64,000 bases of DNA, from the NCBI RefSeq assembly GCF_009696045.1, contig NZ_VUMT01000006.1:1-64000 (forward strand), given 5' to 3'. Below the pieces are notes generated by a model. The model was not told the DNA's origin and ran no database searches. It saw nothing but the letters and a program-made list of their open reading frames with translations. Positions 46,590 through 53,921 of the stretch are shown here, in pieces. Position 1 is the stretch's first letter. The number at the start of each line of letters is the position of its first letter. A program made the translations under genes and the position numbers. This DNA is from Velocimicrobium porci. GTDB taxonomy: Bacteria > Bacillota > Clostridia > Lachnospirales > Lachnospiraceae.

Positions 46590-47994
46590 GAAAAAAAGTA
46601 CAAATCGGGAAATTCTTGTTATGACATACTTATTTGTCGGGATTTTTGTGTTTTTAATTGGAAAATTTGTATATTTTATTGTGGCGGAAAGCCCTAATAT
46701 TATTAACAGTACTTATAATAAACGCCAGGATTTACTGGCAGAGAGGGTTGTCCGAGGAAAAATTTTAGGAAGCAAGGGTGAAATTCTGGCAGAAACAGTA
46801 ACCGATGCTAATGGGACAGAAACGAGGAACTATCCGTATAACAATATTTTTTGTCATGCAGTAGGGCGTTTTACAAATGGAAAGACAGGAATTGAACAGC
46901 TAGAAAATATTAATCTTTTGACTTCCGGAGAAAATCCGCTTGTTGCAATTGTAAAAGAATTACGCGGAGAGAAGAACAAAGGAGATAATGCTGTAACGAC
47001 CTTTGATGTTGCTTTGCAAAAAACTGCCTATGAAGCACTTGGTAATCGGAGAGGTGCTGTTGTAGCACTGGAGCCGTCGACAGGAAAAGTTTTGGCAATG
47101 GTGTCAAAACCGGATTATAATCCTAACACTGCCAGTGCAAACTGGGATTCTCTGATTGAAGATTCTGATAAAAATTCTGCACTTGTAAATCGTGCCACAC
47201 AGGGACTTTATCCGCCCGGTTCAACGTTTAAAATATTAACAGCACTGGAGTATATGATAGAAAATAAAAATTATCAGGATTATCAATATGCTTGTAATGG
47301 AAAAGATACATTTGGAAATGTTGTAATTAATTGTTATGGAAATAAAAATCATGGTACAGAAGATTTAAGAAAATCGTTTGCAAAATCCTGTAACGGGTCT
47401 TTTGCCAATATTGGAATGAATTTAAATCTTAAATCATACCGAAACTTGTGTGAAACATTTTTATTTAACCAAAAACTTCCGACCGATTTTATTACAAATA
47501 ATAGTAGCTTTACGTTAAAGAAATCTTCTGACAAATCAGAAGTACCACAGACTGCGATTGGACAGGGAAATACGCAAATTACACCACTTCATAATGCACT
47601 TATTACTGCGACAATTGCAAATAACGGGGTAATGATGAAACCTTATCTTGTCGATCGTTTGGAAACTTATAATAAAGATATCGTGAAACAATATGAGCCA
47701 GAGGAATATGGAAAAATTATTTCAGAAACACAAGCAAAGGAAGTACAGGAATTAATGCATGCAGTTGTAACGGAAGGAACGGCAACAAGTTTAAGTGGAT
47801 TATCCTATGCCTGTGCGGGAAAAACGGGTTCAGCTGAATATGATTCGAATAAATCTTCTCATGGATGGTTCGTAGGATATGCACCTTATGATAATCCGAA
47901 AATTGTTGTAAGTGTTATTGTAGAAGATGGAGGAACTGGAAGTGAATCTGCGGTTCCAATTGCTAAGCGATTATTTCAGTCATATTTAGGTTAA
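46531..47994 (+). CDS. class B penicillin-binding protein (transpeptidase, PbpA-like)
   Basis: The 487-residue protein has a cytoplasmic Lys-rich tail, one membrane helix (VMTYLFVGIFVFLIGKFVYF), a short dimerisation domain and a transpeptidase domain with SxxK (GLYPPGSTFK; Ser catalytic), SxN (KSCNGSFA region) and KTG (CAGKTGSAE). AAGGG lies 5 bp before ATG 46531. The overlap with the SEDS gene implies coupled translation and matched amounts. Confidence 0.93.
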   Translation: MKRLINRKSEKDADIQKKPKKKSTNREILVMTYLFVGIFVFLIGKFVYFIVAESPNIINSTYNKRQDLLAERVVRGKILGSKGEILAETVTDANGTETRNYPYNNIFCHAVGRFTNGKTGIEQLENINLLTSGENPLVAIVKELRGEKNKGDNAVTTFDVALQKTAYEALGNRRGAVVALEPSTGKVLAMVSKPDYNPNTASANWDSLIEDSDKNSALVNRATQGLYPPGSTFKILTALEYMIENKNYQDYQYACNGKDTFGNVVINCYGNKNHGTEDLRKSFAKSCNGSFANIGMNLNLKSYRNLCETFLFNQKLPTDFITNNSSFTLKKSSDKSEVPQTAIGQGNTQITPLHNALITATIANNGVMMKPYLVDRLETYNKDIVKQYEPEEYGKIISETQAKEVQELMHAVVTEGTATSLSGLSYACAGKTGSAEYDSNKSSHGWFVGYAPYDNPKIVVSVIVEDGGTGSESAVPIAKRLFQSYLG

Positions 47995-48023
47995 AATAGA
48001 AAAGGAATGATTAGATTCCACTA

Positions 48024-48052
48024 TTGCAATGTTATACAAAAACGTGTATACT
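48024..48052 (+). promoter_or_regulatory. sigma-A promoter of the NUDIX gene
   Basis: TTGCAA (48024-48029), 17-bp spacer, TATACT (48047-48052). Confidence 0.7.
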
Positions 48053-48124
48053 GTTTACAGGTTTAGAAAACACACCAGACCATTTGTTTGAATAAAATAG
48101 ATGGGAGAAACAGGAGGCATTGCG

Positions 48125-48577
48125 ATGATAGAAGCAACGAGCTGTGGCGGTGTGGTTATATTCAGAGGAAAAGTCTTGCTACTGTATAAAAATTATAAAA
48201 ATAAATATGAAGGATGGGTTCTTCCAAAAGGAACTGTGGAAGAAGGGGAAGAATTTAAAGAAACGGCACTGCGAGAGGTAAAAGAAGAAACAAGTGTCAG
48301 TGCGTCCATCATAAAATATGTGGGAAAGAGTCAATACACATTTAATACTCCTACAGATACAGTAATAAAAGACGTTCACTGGTATTTGATGATGTCAGAC
48401 AGCTATTATAGTAAACCACAACGTGAAGAATATTTTATGGATTCAGGTTATTATAAGTTTCATGAGGCATATCATTTACTTAAGTTTTCCAACGAAAAAC
48501 AGATTTTAGAGAAAGCTTATAATGAATATGTGGATTTGAAGAAGAGTAATCTTTGGGGGAATCGAAAATATTTTTAA
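48125..48577 (+). CDS. NUDIX hydrolase
   Basis: The 150-residue protein carries a complete Nudix box, GTVEEGEEFKETALREVKEE then TSV, preceded by CGGVVIFRGKVLLLYKNYK. It hydrolyses a nucleoside diphosphate linked to another group; substrate unknown (possibly diadenosine polyphosphate or mRNA-cap-like). GGAGG at 48113-48117 is 7 bp from ATG 48125. Single-gene unit with promoter and terminator. Confidence 0.9.
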   Translation: MIEATSCGGVVIFRGKVLLLYKNYKNKYEGWVLPKGTVEEGEEFKETALREVKEETSVSASIIKYVGKSQYTFNTPTDTVIKDVHWYLMMSDSYYSKPQREEYFMDSGYYKFHEAYHLLKFSNEKQILEKAYNEYVDLKKSNLWGNRKYF

Positions 48578-48619
48578 AAAAAGAGTTGCTATATGGATTT
48601 GTATAGCAGCTCTTTTTTT
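48576..48619 (+). terminator. intrinsic terminator after the NUDIX gene
   Basis: An 18-bp AT-rich stem (48576-48593 with 48602-48619) with one G-U and an eight-base loop. Confidence 0.88.
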
Positions 48620-48628
48620 ATATTTTAC

Positions 48629-48658
48629 TTGACAACTAAGAATCATCTATTATAGAAT
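48629..48658 (+). promoter_or_regulatory. promoter of the COG2509 leader
   Basis: TTGACA (48629-48634) with TATAGA (48651-48656, spacer 16) or TAGAAT (48653-48658, spacer 18). Transcription would start near 48664, leaving a ~120-nt leader. Confidence 0.65.
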
Positions 48659-48663
48659 GTAGC

Positions 48664-48770
48664 ACGGGACAAACATTAAAAATGGTTGAAAGTTTCTACC
48701 GACTGCCTATCACTTAGCGAATCGTTCCCCGGAAGGAGAAATAAAAAAGCTTTGGTATGGCAGTTTTTTT
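48664..48770 (+). promoter_or_regulatory. structured 5' leader, riboswitch or attenuator candidate
   Basis: The leader can fold as a closed junction: CGGGAC (48665-48670) with GTTCCCCG (48724-48731), hairpin CAAACATT/AATGGTTG (48670-48677 with 48681-48688), and a short CGA/TCG arm. Alternatively ACTGCC (48702-48707) pairs with GGCAGT (48759-48764), and AAAAAAGCT/AGTTTTTTT (48743-48751, 48762-48770) forms a weak hairpin ending in seven T just before AAGGAGG (48771). Such competing folds suggest ligand-controlled termination or translation. It matches no riboswitch class that I can name. Confidence 0.45.
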
Positions 48771-48785
48771 AAGGAGGTAATTCAT

Positions 48786-50183
48786 ATGAAATGTGATGTT
48801 GTAATTGTAGGTGCAGGTCCTGCTGGAATATTTACTGCGTTAGAAATGATTCGGAATGATAGTAAAAAAAAGATTGTAATGGTGGAAAAAGGAAGAGCCA
48901 TTGAAGACAGACGATGTCCAAAGAATGTGACAAAGAAATGTGTGAATTGTAAACCATCGTGTCATATTACAACTGGATTTTCTGGAGCAGGAGCTTTTTC
49001 TGATGGTAAATTGTCTTTAAGCTATGAAGTAGGAGGAGAGCTTCCAGAATTAATTGGTGCAGATTATGCTCAAGAATTAATTGATTATACAGATAAAATA
49101 TATTTAGAGTTTGGTGCTGATACAAAAGTAGAAGGAATCAGTAATGATGATAAAGTAAAAGAAATTCGTAAACGTGCAATTCAGGCGGGACTTAAGTTGG
49201 TAGACTGCCCAATTCGTCATTTAGGAACAGAAAAGGCACAAGAAATTTACATGGCAATTGAACATTATTTAATTGACCATGGAGTTGAGATGATTTTTGG
49301 CTACCAGTGTCATGATATTATTTTAGAAGAAGATGCTTGTAAAGGTATTATAATTGAATGTTGTTCTGATACAAGAAAAACAGAAGAGATATTTGCGGAT
49401 GATATTGTTATTGCGACTGGAAGAAGGGGTGCTGATTGGCTGGAGCGAATGTGTGCAAAACACAATATTGCTCATAGACCGGGAACCGTTGATATTGGTG
49501 TTCGTGTTGAAGTACGCAATGAAATTATGGAGGAAGTAAATAATGTATTATACGAGTCAAAACTAATCGGATATCCAAGTCCGTTTAAGAATAAAGTTCG
49601 GACATTTTGTCAGAACCCTGGTGGATTTGTAAGTCAGGAAAATTATGATAATGATCTTGCAGTTGTAAATGGTCATTCTTATAAAGACTTGAAATCAAAT
49701 AATACAAATCTTGCTATTTTGTGTTCACATAATTTCACAGAACCATTTAATCAGCCGATTGAGTATGCTCAAAAAGTTGGAGAGCTTACCAATATGCTTG
49801 GTGCAGGAAGCATTATGGTTCAGCGTTATGGCGATATTCTTGACGGTAAGAGAACGTGGCAGAAAGAATTAAGTCAATCGAATGTAAAGCCAACTTTAGT
49901 TGATGCAATTGCTGGTGATATTACATCTGCGATGCCTTATCGTGCGATGACTAATATTATTAACTTTATCCAGGCGGTCGATCATGTAGTTCCCGGATTT
50001 GCAGGGATTGAAACGCTATTATATTCGCCAGAATTAAAATTTTACAGTAATCGTGTAAAAATGGATGAAAAATTGACAACGAATATCGAAAATTTATTCT
50101 GTCTTGGCGACTCCAGTGGATGGACAAGAGGTCTTATGATGGCTTCTGTAATGGGAGTAATTATGGGAAAACGTTTGGCATAG
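48786..50183 (+). CDS. NAD(P)/FAD-dependent oxidoreductase (COG2509)
   Basis: The 465-residue flavoprotein opens with the dinucleotide fold DVVIVGAGPAGIFTALEM, has a Cys cluster CPKNVTKKCVNCKPSC at ~residues 44-59, IVIATGRRGADWL, and a C-terminal FAD motif LFCLGDSSGWTRGLMMA. The related proteins are FAD-dependent dehydrogenases of unknown substrate. AAGGAGG is 8 bp before ATG 48786, immediately after the T run of the leader. Confidence 0.9.
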   Translation: MKCDVVIVGAGPAGIFTALEMIRNDSKKKIVMVEKGRAIEDRRCPKNVTKKCVNCKPSCHITTGFSGAGAFSDGKLSLSYEVGGELPELIGADYAQELIDYTDKIYLEFGADTKVEGISNDDKVKEIRKRAIQAGLKLVDCPIRHLGTEKAQEIYMAIEHYLIDHGVEMIFGYQCHDIILEEDACKGIIIECCSDTRKTEEIFADDIVIATGRRGADWLERMCAKHNIAHRPGTVDIGVRVEVRNEIMEEVNNVLYESKLIGYPSPFKNKVRTFCQNPGGFVSQENYDNDLAVVNGHSYKDLKSNNTNLAILCSHNFTEPFNQPIEYAQKVGELTNMLGAGSIMVQRYGDILDGKRTWQKELSQSNVKPTLVDAIAGDITSAMPYRAMTNIINFIQAVDHVVPGFAGIETLLYSPELKFYSNRVKMDEKLTTNIENLFCLGDSSGWTRGLMMASVMGVIMGKRLA

Positions 50184-50208
50184 GTAGAAATTTATAAGAT
50201 ATAAAAAA

Positions 50209-50251
50209 GAACGGCTATGAAATTAAAATTTTTCATAGTCGTTCCTTTTTT
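50209..50251. terminator. bidirectional intrinsic terminator
   Basis: A 14-bp stem (50209-50222 with 50231-50244, one G-U), eight-base loop, T run to 50251; A run on the other side serves the convergent cyclophilin gene. Confidence 0.9.
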
Positions 50252-50264
50252 CATATGTGTTTTT

Positions 50265-50786
50265 TTAGTAAGTAATTGGTTCTTCGTAATCAGTACCAAA
50301 TGTTTCAACGGATACATTTTTCATAACCTGCTTTGTAAGTGGTCTGTCGGAGTAATCGGTATCTGTTTCTGCAATAGCATTTACGATATCCATTCCGCTG
50401 ATTACTTTTCCAAAAGCGGCATAAGCACCGTCTAAATGAGGTGCATTTTTGTGCATGATAAAAAATTGAGAACCGGCAGAGTTTGGCATTTGAGAACGTG
50501 CCATAGAAATAACACCTTCCGTATGGTTTAAATTGTTTTCAAAACCGTTCATTGCAAATTCACCTTTAATTGAATAGCCGGGACCACCCATGCCAGTTCC
50601 ATCAGGACATCCGCCCTGAATCATAAAACCATTGATAACACGGTGAAAAATAAGACCGTTATAAAAGCCCTTTTTTACGAGTGAAATAAAGTTATTTACT
50701 GTATTAGGGGCAATTTCAGGGTATAATTCGATTTCAATTTTATTGGAGTTTTCCATTTCAATTGTGACAATAGGATTTTTTTCCAT
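50265..50786 (-). CDS. cyclophilin-type peptidyl-prolyl cis-trans isomerase
   Basis: The 173-residue cytoplasmic protein has the cyclophilin core: NFISLVKKGFYNGLIFHRVINGFMIQGG, with the catalytic Arg in FHR, then SMARSQMPNSAGSQFFI and LDGAYAAFGKVISGMD. No signal peptide. AAAGGAAG precedes ATG 50786. Confidence 0.96.
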   Translation of the reverse strand: MEKNPIVTIEMENSNKIEIELYPEIAPNTVNNFISLVKKGFYNGLIFHRVINGFMIQGGCPDGTGMGGPGYSIKGEFAMNGFENNLNHTEGVISMARSQMPNSAGSQFFIMHKNAPHLDGAYAAFGKVISGMDIVNAIAETDTDYSDRPLTKQVMKNVSVETFGTDYEEPITY

Positions 50787-50880
50787 ACTTTTATCTTCCT
50801 TTCATGATACATTTACATAGATAACATCATAAACGATTTGATGGAAAAAGTAAAGATGGGCATTTTAAATTGACTTGTTA

Positions 50881-50922
50881 TGTGACTTAGTTACAGAATT
50901 AGAAAATAAAATTTTATATACT
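50881..50922 (+). promoter_or_regulatory. candidate Crp/Fnr-type site and promoter of trxA operon
   Basis: TGTGACTTAGTTACA (50881-50895) is a near-perfect palindrome (6 of 7 pairs). A TATACT -10 box lies at 50917-50922, giving +1 near 50929, so the palindrome centre is at about -41, the classic class II activator position. The -35 for that -10 is poor. A TTGACT at 50870 offers an alternative promoter that the palindrome would block. Confidence 0.45.
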
Positions 50923-50980
50923 TATTTCACTTTTAAAAATAAAAACAAAATAGCAATGAATTTTAAAGGAGGAAAAAATT

Positions 50981-51295
50981 ATGGCAATTCAATTAACAAT
51001 GGAAAACTGGAAGAAAGAGGTCATGGAATCAGAAAAACCTGTTTTAGTAGATTTTTGGGCATCTTGGTGCAATCCATGCAGAATGCTTTCACCTGTTATT
51101 GATGAAATTGCAAAAGAAGCAGGTGGGGAGTATAAAGTTGGAAAAGTAAATGTGGATGAACAACCGGAATTAGCCGGTCAGTTTAAGATTATGAGCATTC
51201 CAACACTGATTGTTTTTAAAAATGGAACCGTGATTGAAAAATCAATCGGTGTAAAAGGAAAAGAAGAAATTCTTTGTATGGTAAAAGGAAAGTAG
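50981..51295 (+). CDS. trxA: thioredoxin (WCNPC active site)
   Basis: The 104-residue protein has the thioredoxin fold with VLVDFWASWCNPCRMLSPVID; the active site is WCNPC rather than the usual WCGPC, which should change its redox potential. The cis-Pro is in SIPTL. AAAGGAGG is 8 bp before ATG 50981. The next gene, a ferredoxin, begins 3 bp after the stop, so this thioredoxin is part of a redox operon with no thioredoxin reductase. Confidence 0.95.
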   Translation: MAIQLTMENWKKEVMESEKPVLVDFWASWCNPCRMLSPVIDEIAKEAGGEYKVGKVNVDEQPELAGQFKIMSIPTLIVFKNGTVIEKSIGVKGKEEILCMVKGK

Positions 51296-51298
51296 CAT

Positions 51299-51499
51299 AT
51301 GAAAAAAATAAAGAGACAGGCAGTTAGCAATAAATCAGAATGTGTTGCGTGTGGAGTATGTGCACTGGAATGTAAAAGACAAGCAATTCAAATTTTTAAA
51401 GGCTGTTATGCGATAGTTGATACTTCCCTCTGTGTGGGTTGCGGAATGTGTGAAAAAAACTGCCCTGCAGGAGCAATTGAAATGGAGGTAATTGAATGA
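51299..51499 (+). CDS. 2[4Fe-4S] ferredoxin
   Basis: The 66-residue protein has two cluster motifs, CVACGVCALECKRQAI and CVGCGMCEKNCPAGAI, each CxxCxxCxxxC. It starts right after trxA and its stop overlaps the next start (ATGA), so translation of the three genes is coupled. It probably passes electrons to or from the membrane protein encoded next. Confidence 0.93.
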   Translation: MKKIKRQAVSNKSECVACGVCALECKRQAIQIFKGCYAIVDTSLCVGCGMCEKNCPAGAIEMEVIE

Positions 51500-52083
51500 A
51501 ACAAAAAAAGAAATGGAGCGATTATCTTTGGATTGTGAGTGCACTCTATTTAGTGTTGGGCTTTTTTAATATTATGTTTGCATGGATTGGACTTTTATGT
51601 TTTTTTATTCCTTTACTGATTGCAATATTTGGTGGCAGTAAGGCATATTGTAATCGGTATTGTGGAAGAGGACAATTATTATATCTTTTAGGAAAACGAT
51701 TTAAACTTTCAAAACAGAGAAACACTCCAAGATGGATGAAAAGTAAATGGTTTCGTTATGGATTTCTTCTTTTCTTTCTTACGATGTTTGGAACTATGTT
51801 ATATACAACTTATCTTGTGTTTTCAGAGACAAGAGGGTTAAGACAGGTTGTAAAATTGTTTTGGACATTTCAATTACCTTGGAATTTTGCCTATCATGGA
51901 AGTACACCGCTATGGGCAGCACAATTTGCATTTGGTTTTTACAGTTTGATGTTAACATCAACTTTATTAGGGAGCATCACTATGTTTTTGTTTAAGCCAC
52001 GCTCATGGTGTGTCTATTGCCCGATGGGGACAATGACGCAATGTATATGCAAAGTAAAAAATAGCCGTGAAATCAAGGAATAA
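51496..52083 (+). CDS. NapH/YccM-like membrane 4Fe-4S protein
   Basis: The 195-residue protein has four hydrophobic segments and Cys motifs CNRYCGRGQLLYLL (about residue 52) and SWCVYCPMGTMTQCIC near the C-terminus, which match the NapH-type polyferredoxin anchors that take electrons from a quinol or soluble donor. Only few cluster Cys are present compared with full-length NapH, so it may bind its cluster together with the neighbouring ferredoxin (inference). Confidence 0.85.
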   Translation: MKQKKKWSDYLWIVSALYLVLGFFNIMFAWIGLLCFFIPLLIAIFGGSKAYCNRYCGRGQLLYLLGKRFKLSKQRNTPRWMKSKWFRYGFLLFFLTMFGTMLYTTYLVFSETRGLRQVVKLFWTFQLPWNFAYHGSTPLWAAQFAFGFYSLMLTSTLLGSITMFLFKPRSWCVYCPMGTMTQCICKVKNSREIKE

Positions 52084-52100
52084 TTGGTTTCACGGCTATT
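52060..52100 (+). other. 17-bp stem at the end of the NapH-like gene, overlapping the next promoter
   Basis: 52060-52076 pairs with 52084-52100 (one G-U), loop of seven. No T run follows, but the right arm ends in the first two bases of the TTGACA -35 box of the Crp/Fnr gene. It may act as a T-less terminator or mRNA stabiliser. Confidence 0.6.
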
Positions 52101-52126
52101 GACATTTGGGAAACTGATATTAAAAT
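52099..52126 (+). promoter_or_regulatory. promoter of the Crp/Fnr gene
   Basis: TTGACA (52099-52104), 16-bp spacer, TAAAAT (52121-52126). Confidence 0.65.
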
Positions 52127-52192
52127 AGATTCTAGAATTTTTTTGTTTAAAGCATTATAATAGGAGAAAAAGGACAGATATGGAAACAAGAT

Positions 52193-52885
52193 ATGAATAA
52201 TAAAAATGAGATGGAAAAATATTTTGAAGAAACCTTATCGTTTTGGAAACATTTAAATAAAGAGGAAAAAAGTAAGCTTTTGAATGAAAGCAGAATAAAT
52301 TCTTTTTTAACAGGTGAAAGCATTTATGCTGGTCAAACGAATTGTGCAGGGCTGTTTCTAATTAAAACAGGGCAGGTAAGAGCTTATATTATTTCGGAAA
52401 CGGGAAAGGAAATTACATTGTATCGGTTATTTGATCGGGATGTATGTATTTTCTCTGCTTCTTGTATGATGAAAAACATAAACTTTGATATATTTGTAGA
52501 AGCGGAAAAAGAAACCGAAGCTTATTTAATACCAATAGGAGCTTATAATCAACTATTAAAAGATTCGGTTGAAGTTTCTGAATTTACCAATCAATTACTT
52601 GCATCAAGATTTTCTGATGTTATGTGGGTAATGGAGCAGGTGCTTTTTATGAGTTTTGACAAACGGCTTGCAATTTTCTTACTTGAACAGGCAGCAATTG
52701 AGGAAAATGATACTTTTTACATGACACAGGATACGATAGCAAAGCATCTTGGTTCTGCAAGGGAAGTTGTATCAAGAATGCTCAAATATTTTTCAGAAGA
52801 GGGTTATGTTAAGGTGGCAAGAGGAAAGATTACTATATTAGATCAGAAAAAATTGATCGAATTAGCAAATGAGAGCAATAAATAA
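52193..52885 (+). CDS. Crp/Fnr family transcriptional regulator
   Basis: The 230-residue protein has a cyclic-nucleotide-binding-type beta barrel (~25-145; GLFLIKTGQVRAYIISETGKEITLYRLFDRD) and a C-terminal Crp helix-turn-helix (MTQDTIAKHLGSAREVVSRMLKYFSEEG). The barrel has Cys at residues 48 (QTNCAGLF), 83 and 87 (CIFSASCM), so a redox or Fe-S sensor role is possible. It follows the trxA-ferredoxin-NapH-like operon and probably controls it. The best ribosome site serves a 6-codon minicistron (METRYE, 52180-52200) overlapping its start, suggesting translational coupling. Confidence 0.88.
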   Translation: MNNKNEMEKYFEETLSFWKHLNKEEKSKLLNESRINSFLTGESIYAGQTNCAGLFLIKTGQVRAYIISETGKEITLYRLFDRDVCIFSASCMMKNINFDIFVEAEKETEAYLIPIGAYNQLLKDSVEVSEFTNQLLASRFSDVMWVMEQVLFMSFDKRLAIFLLEQAAIEENDTFYMTQDTIAKHLGSAREVVSRMLKYFSEEGYVKVARGKITILDQKKLIELANESNK

Positions 52886-52935
52886 TAGAAGAAATGGAAT
52901 GACTAAAAAAAAATAAATTTTTTTGAAAAAAACAC

Positions 52936-52964
52936 TTGCAAAATGTTAAAAAGTGTTGTATTAT
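52936..52964 (+). promoter_or_regulatory. promoter of tRNA-Glu
   Basis: TTGCAA (52936-52941), 17-bp spacer, TATTAT (52959-52964), 31 bp before the tRNA. Confidence 0.75.
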
Positions 52965-52994
52965 ATATCTTGTCGTTGCGAAACAATAAGATAT

Positions 52995-53066
52995 GGCCTG
53001 TTGGTCAAGCGGTCAAGACGCCGCCCTCTCACGGCGGAAACAGGGGTTCGATTCCCCTACAGGCTG
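52995..53066 (+). tRNA. tRNA-Glu (anticodon CUC)
   Basis: A 72-nt cloverleaf. The acceptor stem GGCCTGT/ACAGGCT has G1-U72 instead of G-C; the anticodon stem CCGCC/GGCGG holds the loop CTCTCAC (anticodon CTC), and the T arm is CAGGGG-TTCGATT-CCCCT-like. The 3' CCA is not encoded. Confidence 0.93.
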
Positions 53067-53074
53067 TTTTTACT

Positions 53075-53109
53075 ACTCAGAATTTATTTGGATAGATTCT
53101 GAGTTTTTT
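53075..53109 (+). terminator. terminator of tRNA-Glu
   Basis: ACTCAGAAT (53075-53083) and ATTCTGAGT (53096-53104), then six T. Confidence 0.88.
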
Positions 53110-53162
53110 CTTTACAGTAAAATCTATTTTGCTATAAATTTTGTAAAAATAGGAAGAAAGGC

Positions 53163-53191
53163 TTGCAATTGCAAGAAAGTAGTGTTACACT
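53163..53191 (+). promoter_or_regulatory. promoter of the rimP-nusA-infB operon
   Basis: TTGCAA (53163-53168), 17-bp spacer, TACACT (53186-53191). TSS near 53198, leaving a ~90-nt leader with a hairpin. Confidence 0.65.
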
Positions 53192-53220
53192 AGAACAGAA
53201 AGATGATACTCGTAGACTAG

Positions 53221-53251
53221 AAAGAGTGGACGTAAGTCCACTCTTTATGTT
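53221..53251 (+). terminator. attenuator-like hairpin in the rimP leader
   Basis: A perfect 11-bp stem AAAGAGTGGAC/GTCCACTCTTT (53221-53231 with 53236-53246) with a GTAA tetraloop and a weak T-rich tail (ATGTTTG), between the promoter and rimP. NusA, encoded two genes on, acts on such sites in other bacteria, so autoregulation by partial termination is plausible. Confidence 0.6.
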
Positions 53252-53286
53252 TGTGAGCAAATGGATAGGAAGAAATGAGGTATGAA

Positions 53287-53781
53287 ATGAGTAAAAGCAA
53301 AGATTATGAAGAAAGAACAGAGAAACTCTTAGAGCCAATTATGGAGGCAAACCATTTTGAATTAGTTGATGTGGAATATGTAAAAGAAGGCGGTAATTGG
53401 TTCTTACGTGCTTATGTCGATAAAGAAGGCGGCATTACAATTGATGATTGTGAATTAGTAAGCAGAGAACTCAGTGATTTACTTGATAAAGAAGACTACA
53501 TTTCGGAAAGCTATATTTTAGAAGTAAGTTCTCCCGGTTTGGGACGGCAGTTGAAAAAAGAGAAAGATTTTAAGCGGAGCATTGGCGAAAAGGTAGAGGT
53601 TAAATTATATAAGGCATTTCAGTATATAGATGAAAAAGGGAAAAAAGCCTCTACGAAAGAATTATGTGGAATTTTGACTGCATACGATGAAGAAAGTATT
53701 ACATTAGAATTTGAAGACGAAACACAAGAAGTAATTAAGAGAAATGATATTGCAATTGTAAAATTAGCATTTGATTTTTAA
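53287..53781 (+). CDS. rimP: ribosome maturation factor RimP
   Basis: Assists 30S subunit maturation. The 164-residue protein has the N-terminal alpha/beta domain (LLEPIMEANHFELVDVEYVKEG, VDKEGGITIDDCELVSRELSDLLD, LEVSSPGLGRQLK) and an SH3-like C-terminus. GAGG at 53277-53280 is 6 bp before ATG 53287; ATG 53275 is an alternative with AGGA 4 bp upstream. It heads the classic rimP-nusA operon. Confidence 0.95.
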   Translation: MSKSKDYEERTEKLLEPIMEANHFELVDVEYVKEGGNWFLRAYVDKEGGITIDDCELVSRELSDLLDKEDYISESYILEVSSPGLGRQLKKEKDFKRSIGEKVEVKLYKAFQYIDEKGKKASTKELCGILTAYDEESITLEFEDETQEVIKRNDIAIVKLAFDF

Positions 53782-53815
53782 TAAAAAGAATAATAAAGGA
53801 AATATAAGAGCATAC

Positions 53816-53885
53816 GGGTTGAAAGAATTATGAAAAGAAAGGATTATGTGCGTCTGCCCTTTTTTCAATCCATTTTATTGGGCAG
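53816..53885 (+). other. overlapping alternative hairpins between rimP and nusA
   Basis: GGGTTGAAA (53816-53824) can pair with TTTCAATCC (53863-53871, one G-U), while CTGCCC (53854-53859) pairs with GGGCAG (53880-53885). The two share space and cannot form as simple nested stems. No clear T run follows. Confidence 0.35.
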
Positions 53886-53921
53886 TGTTATAAGATAATT
53901 ATAATATGCATGGTATTAGAG

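Noticed and set aside
48664-48735. Purine riboswitch (TTTCTACC present)
   Set aside because: The J1/2 TATAA-type segment, the kissing-loop sequences and the usual P1/P2 lengths are not found; the match is limited to one short motif.
50875-51102. 75-codon ORF overlapping trxA
   Set aside because: Different frame from the clearly conserved thioredoxin and contains its ribosome site.
53831-53899. Twenty-two-codon leader ORF before nusA (MKRKDYVRLPFF...)
   Set aside because: No usable ribosome site; the sequence is better explained by overlapping hairpins.
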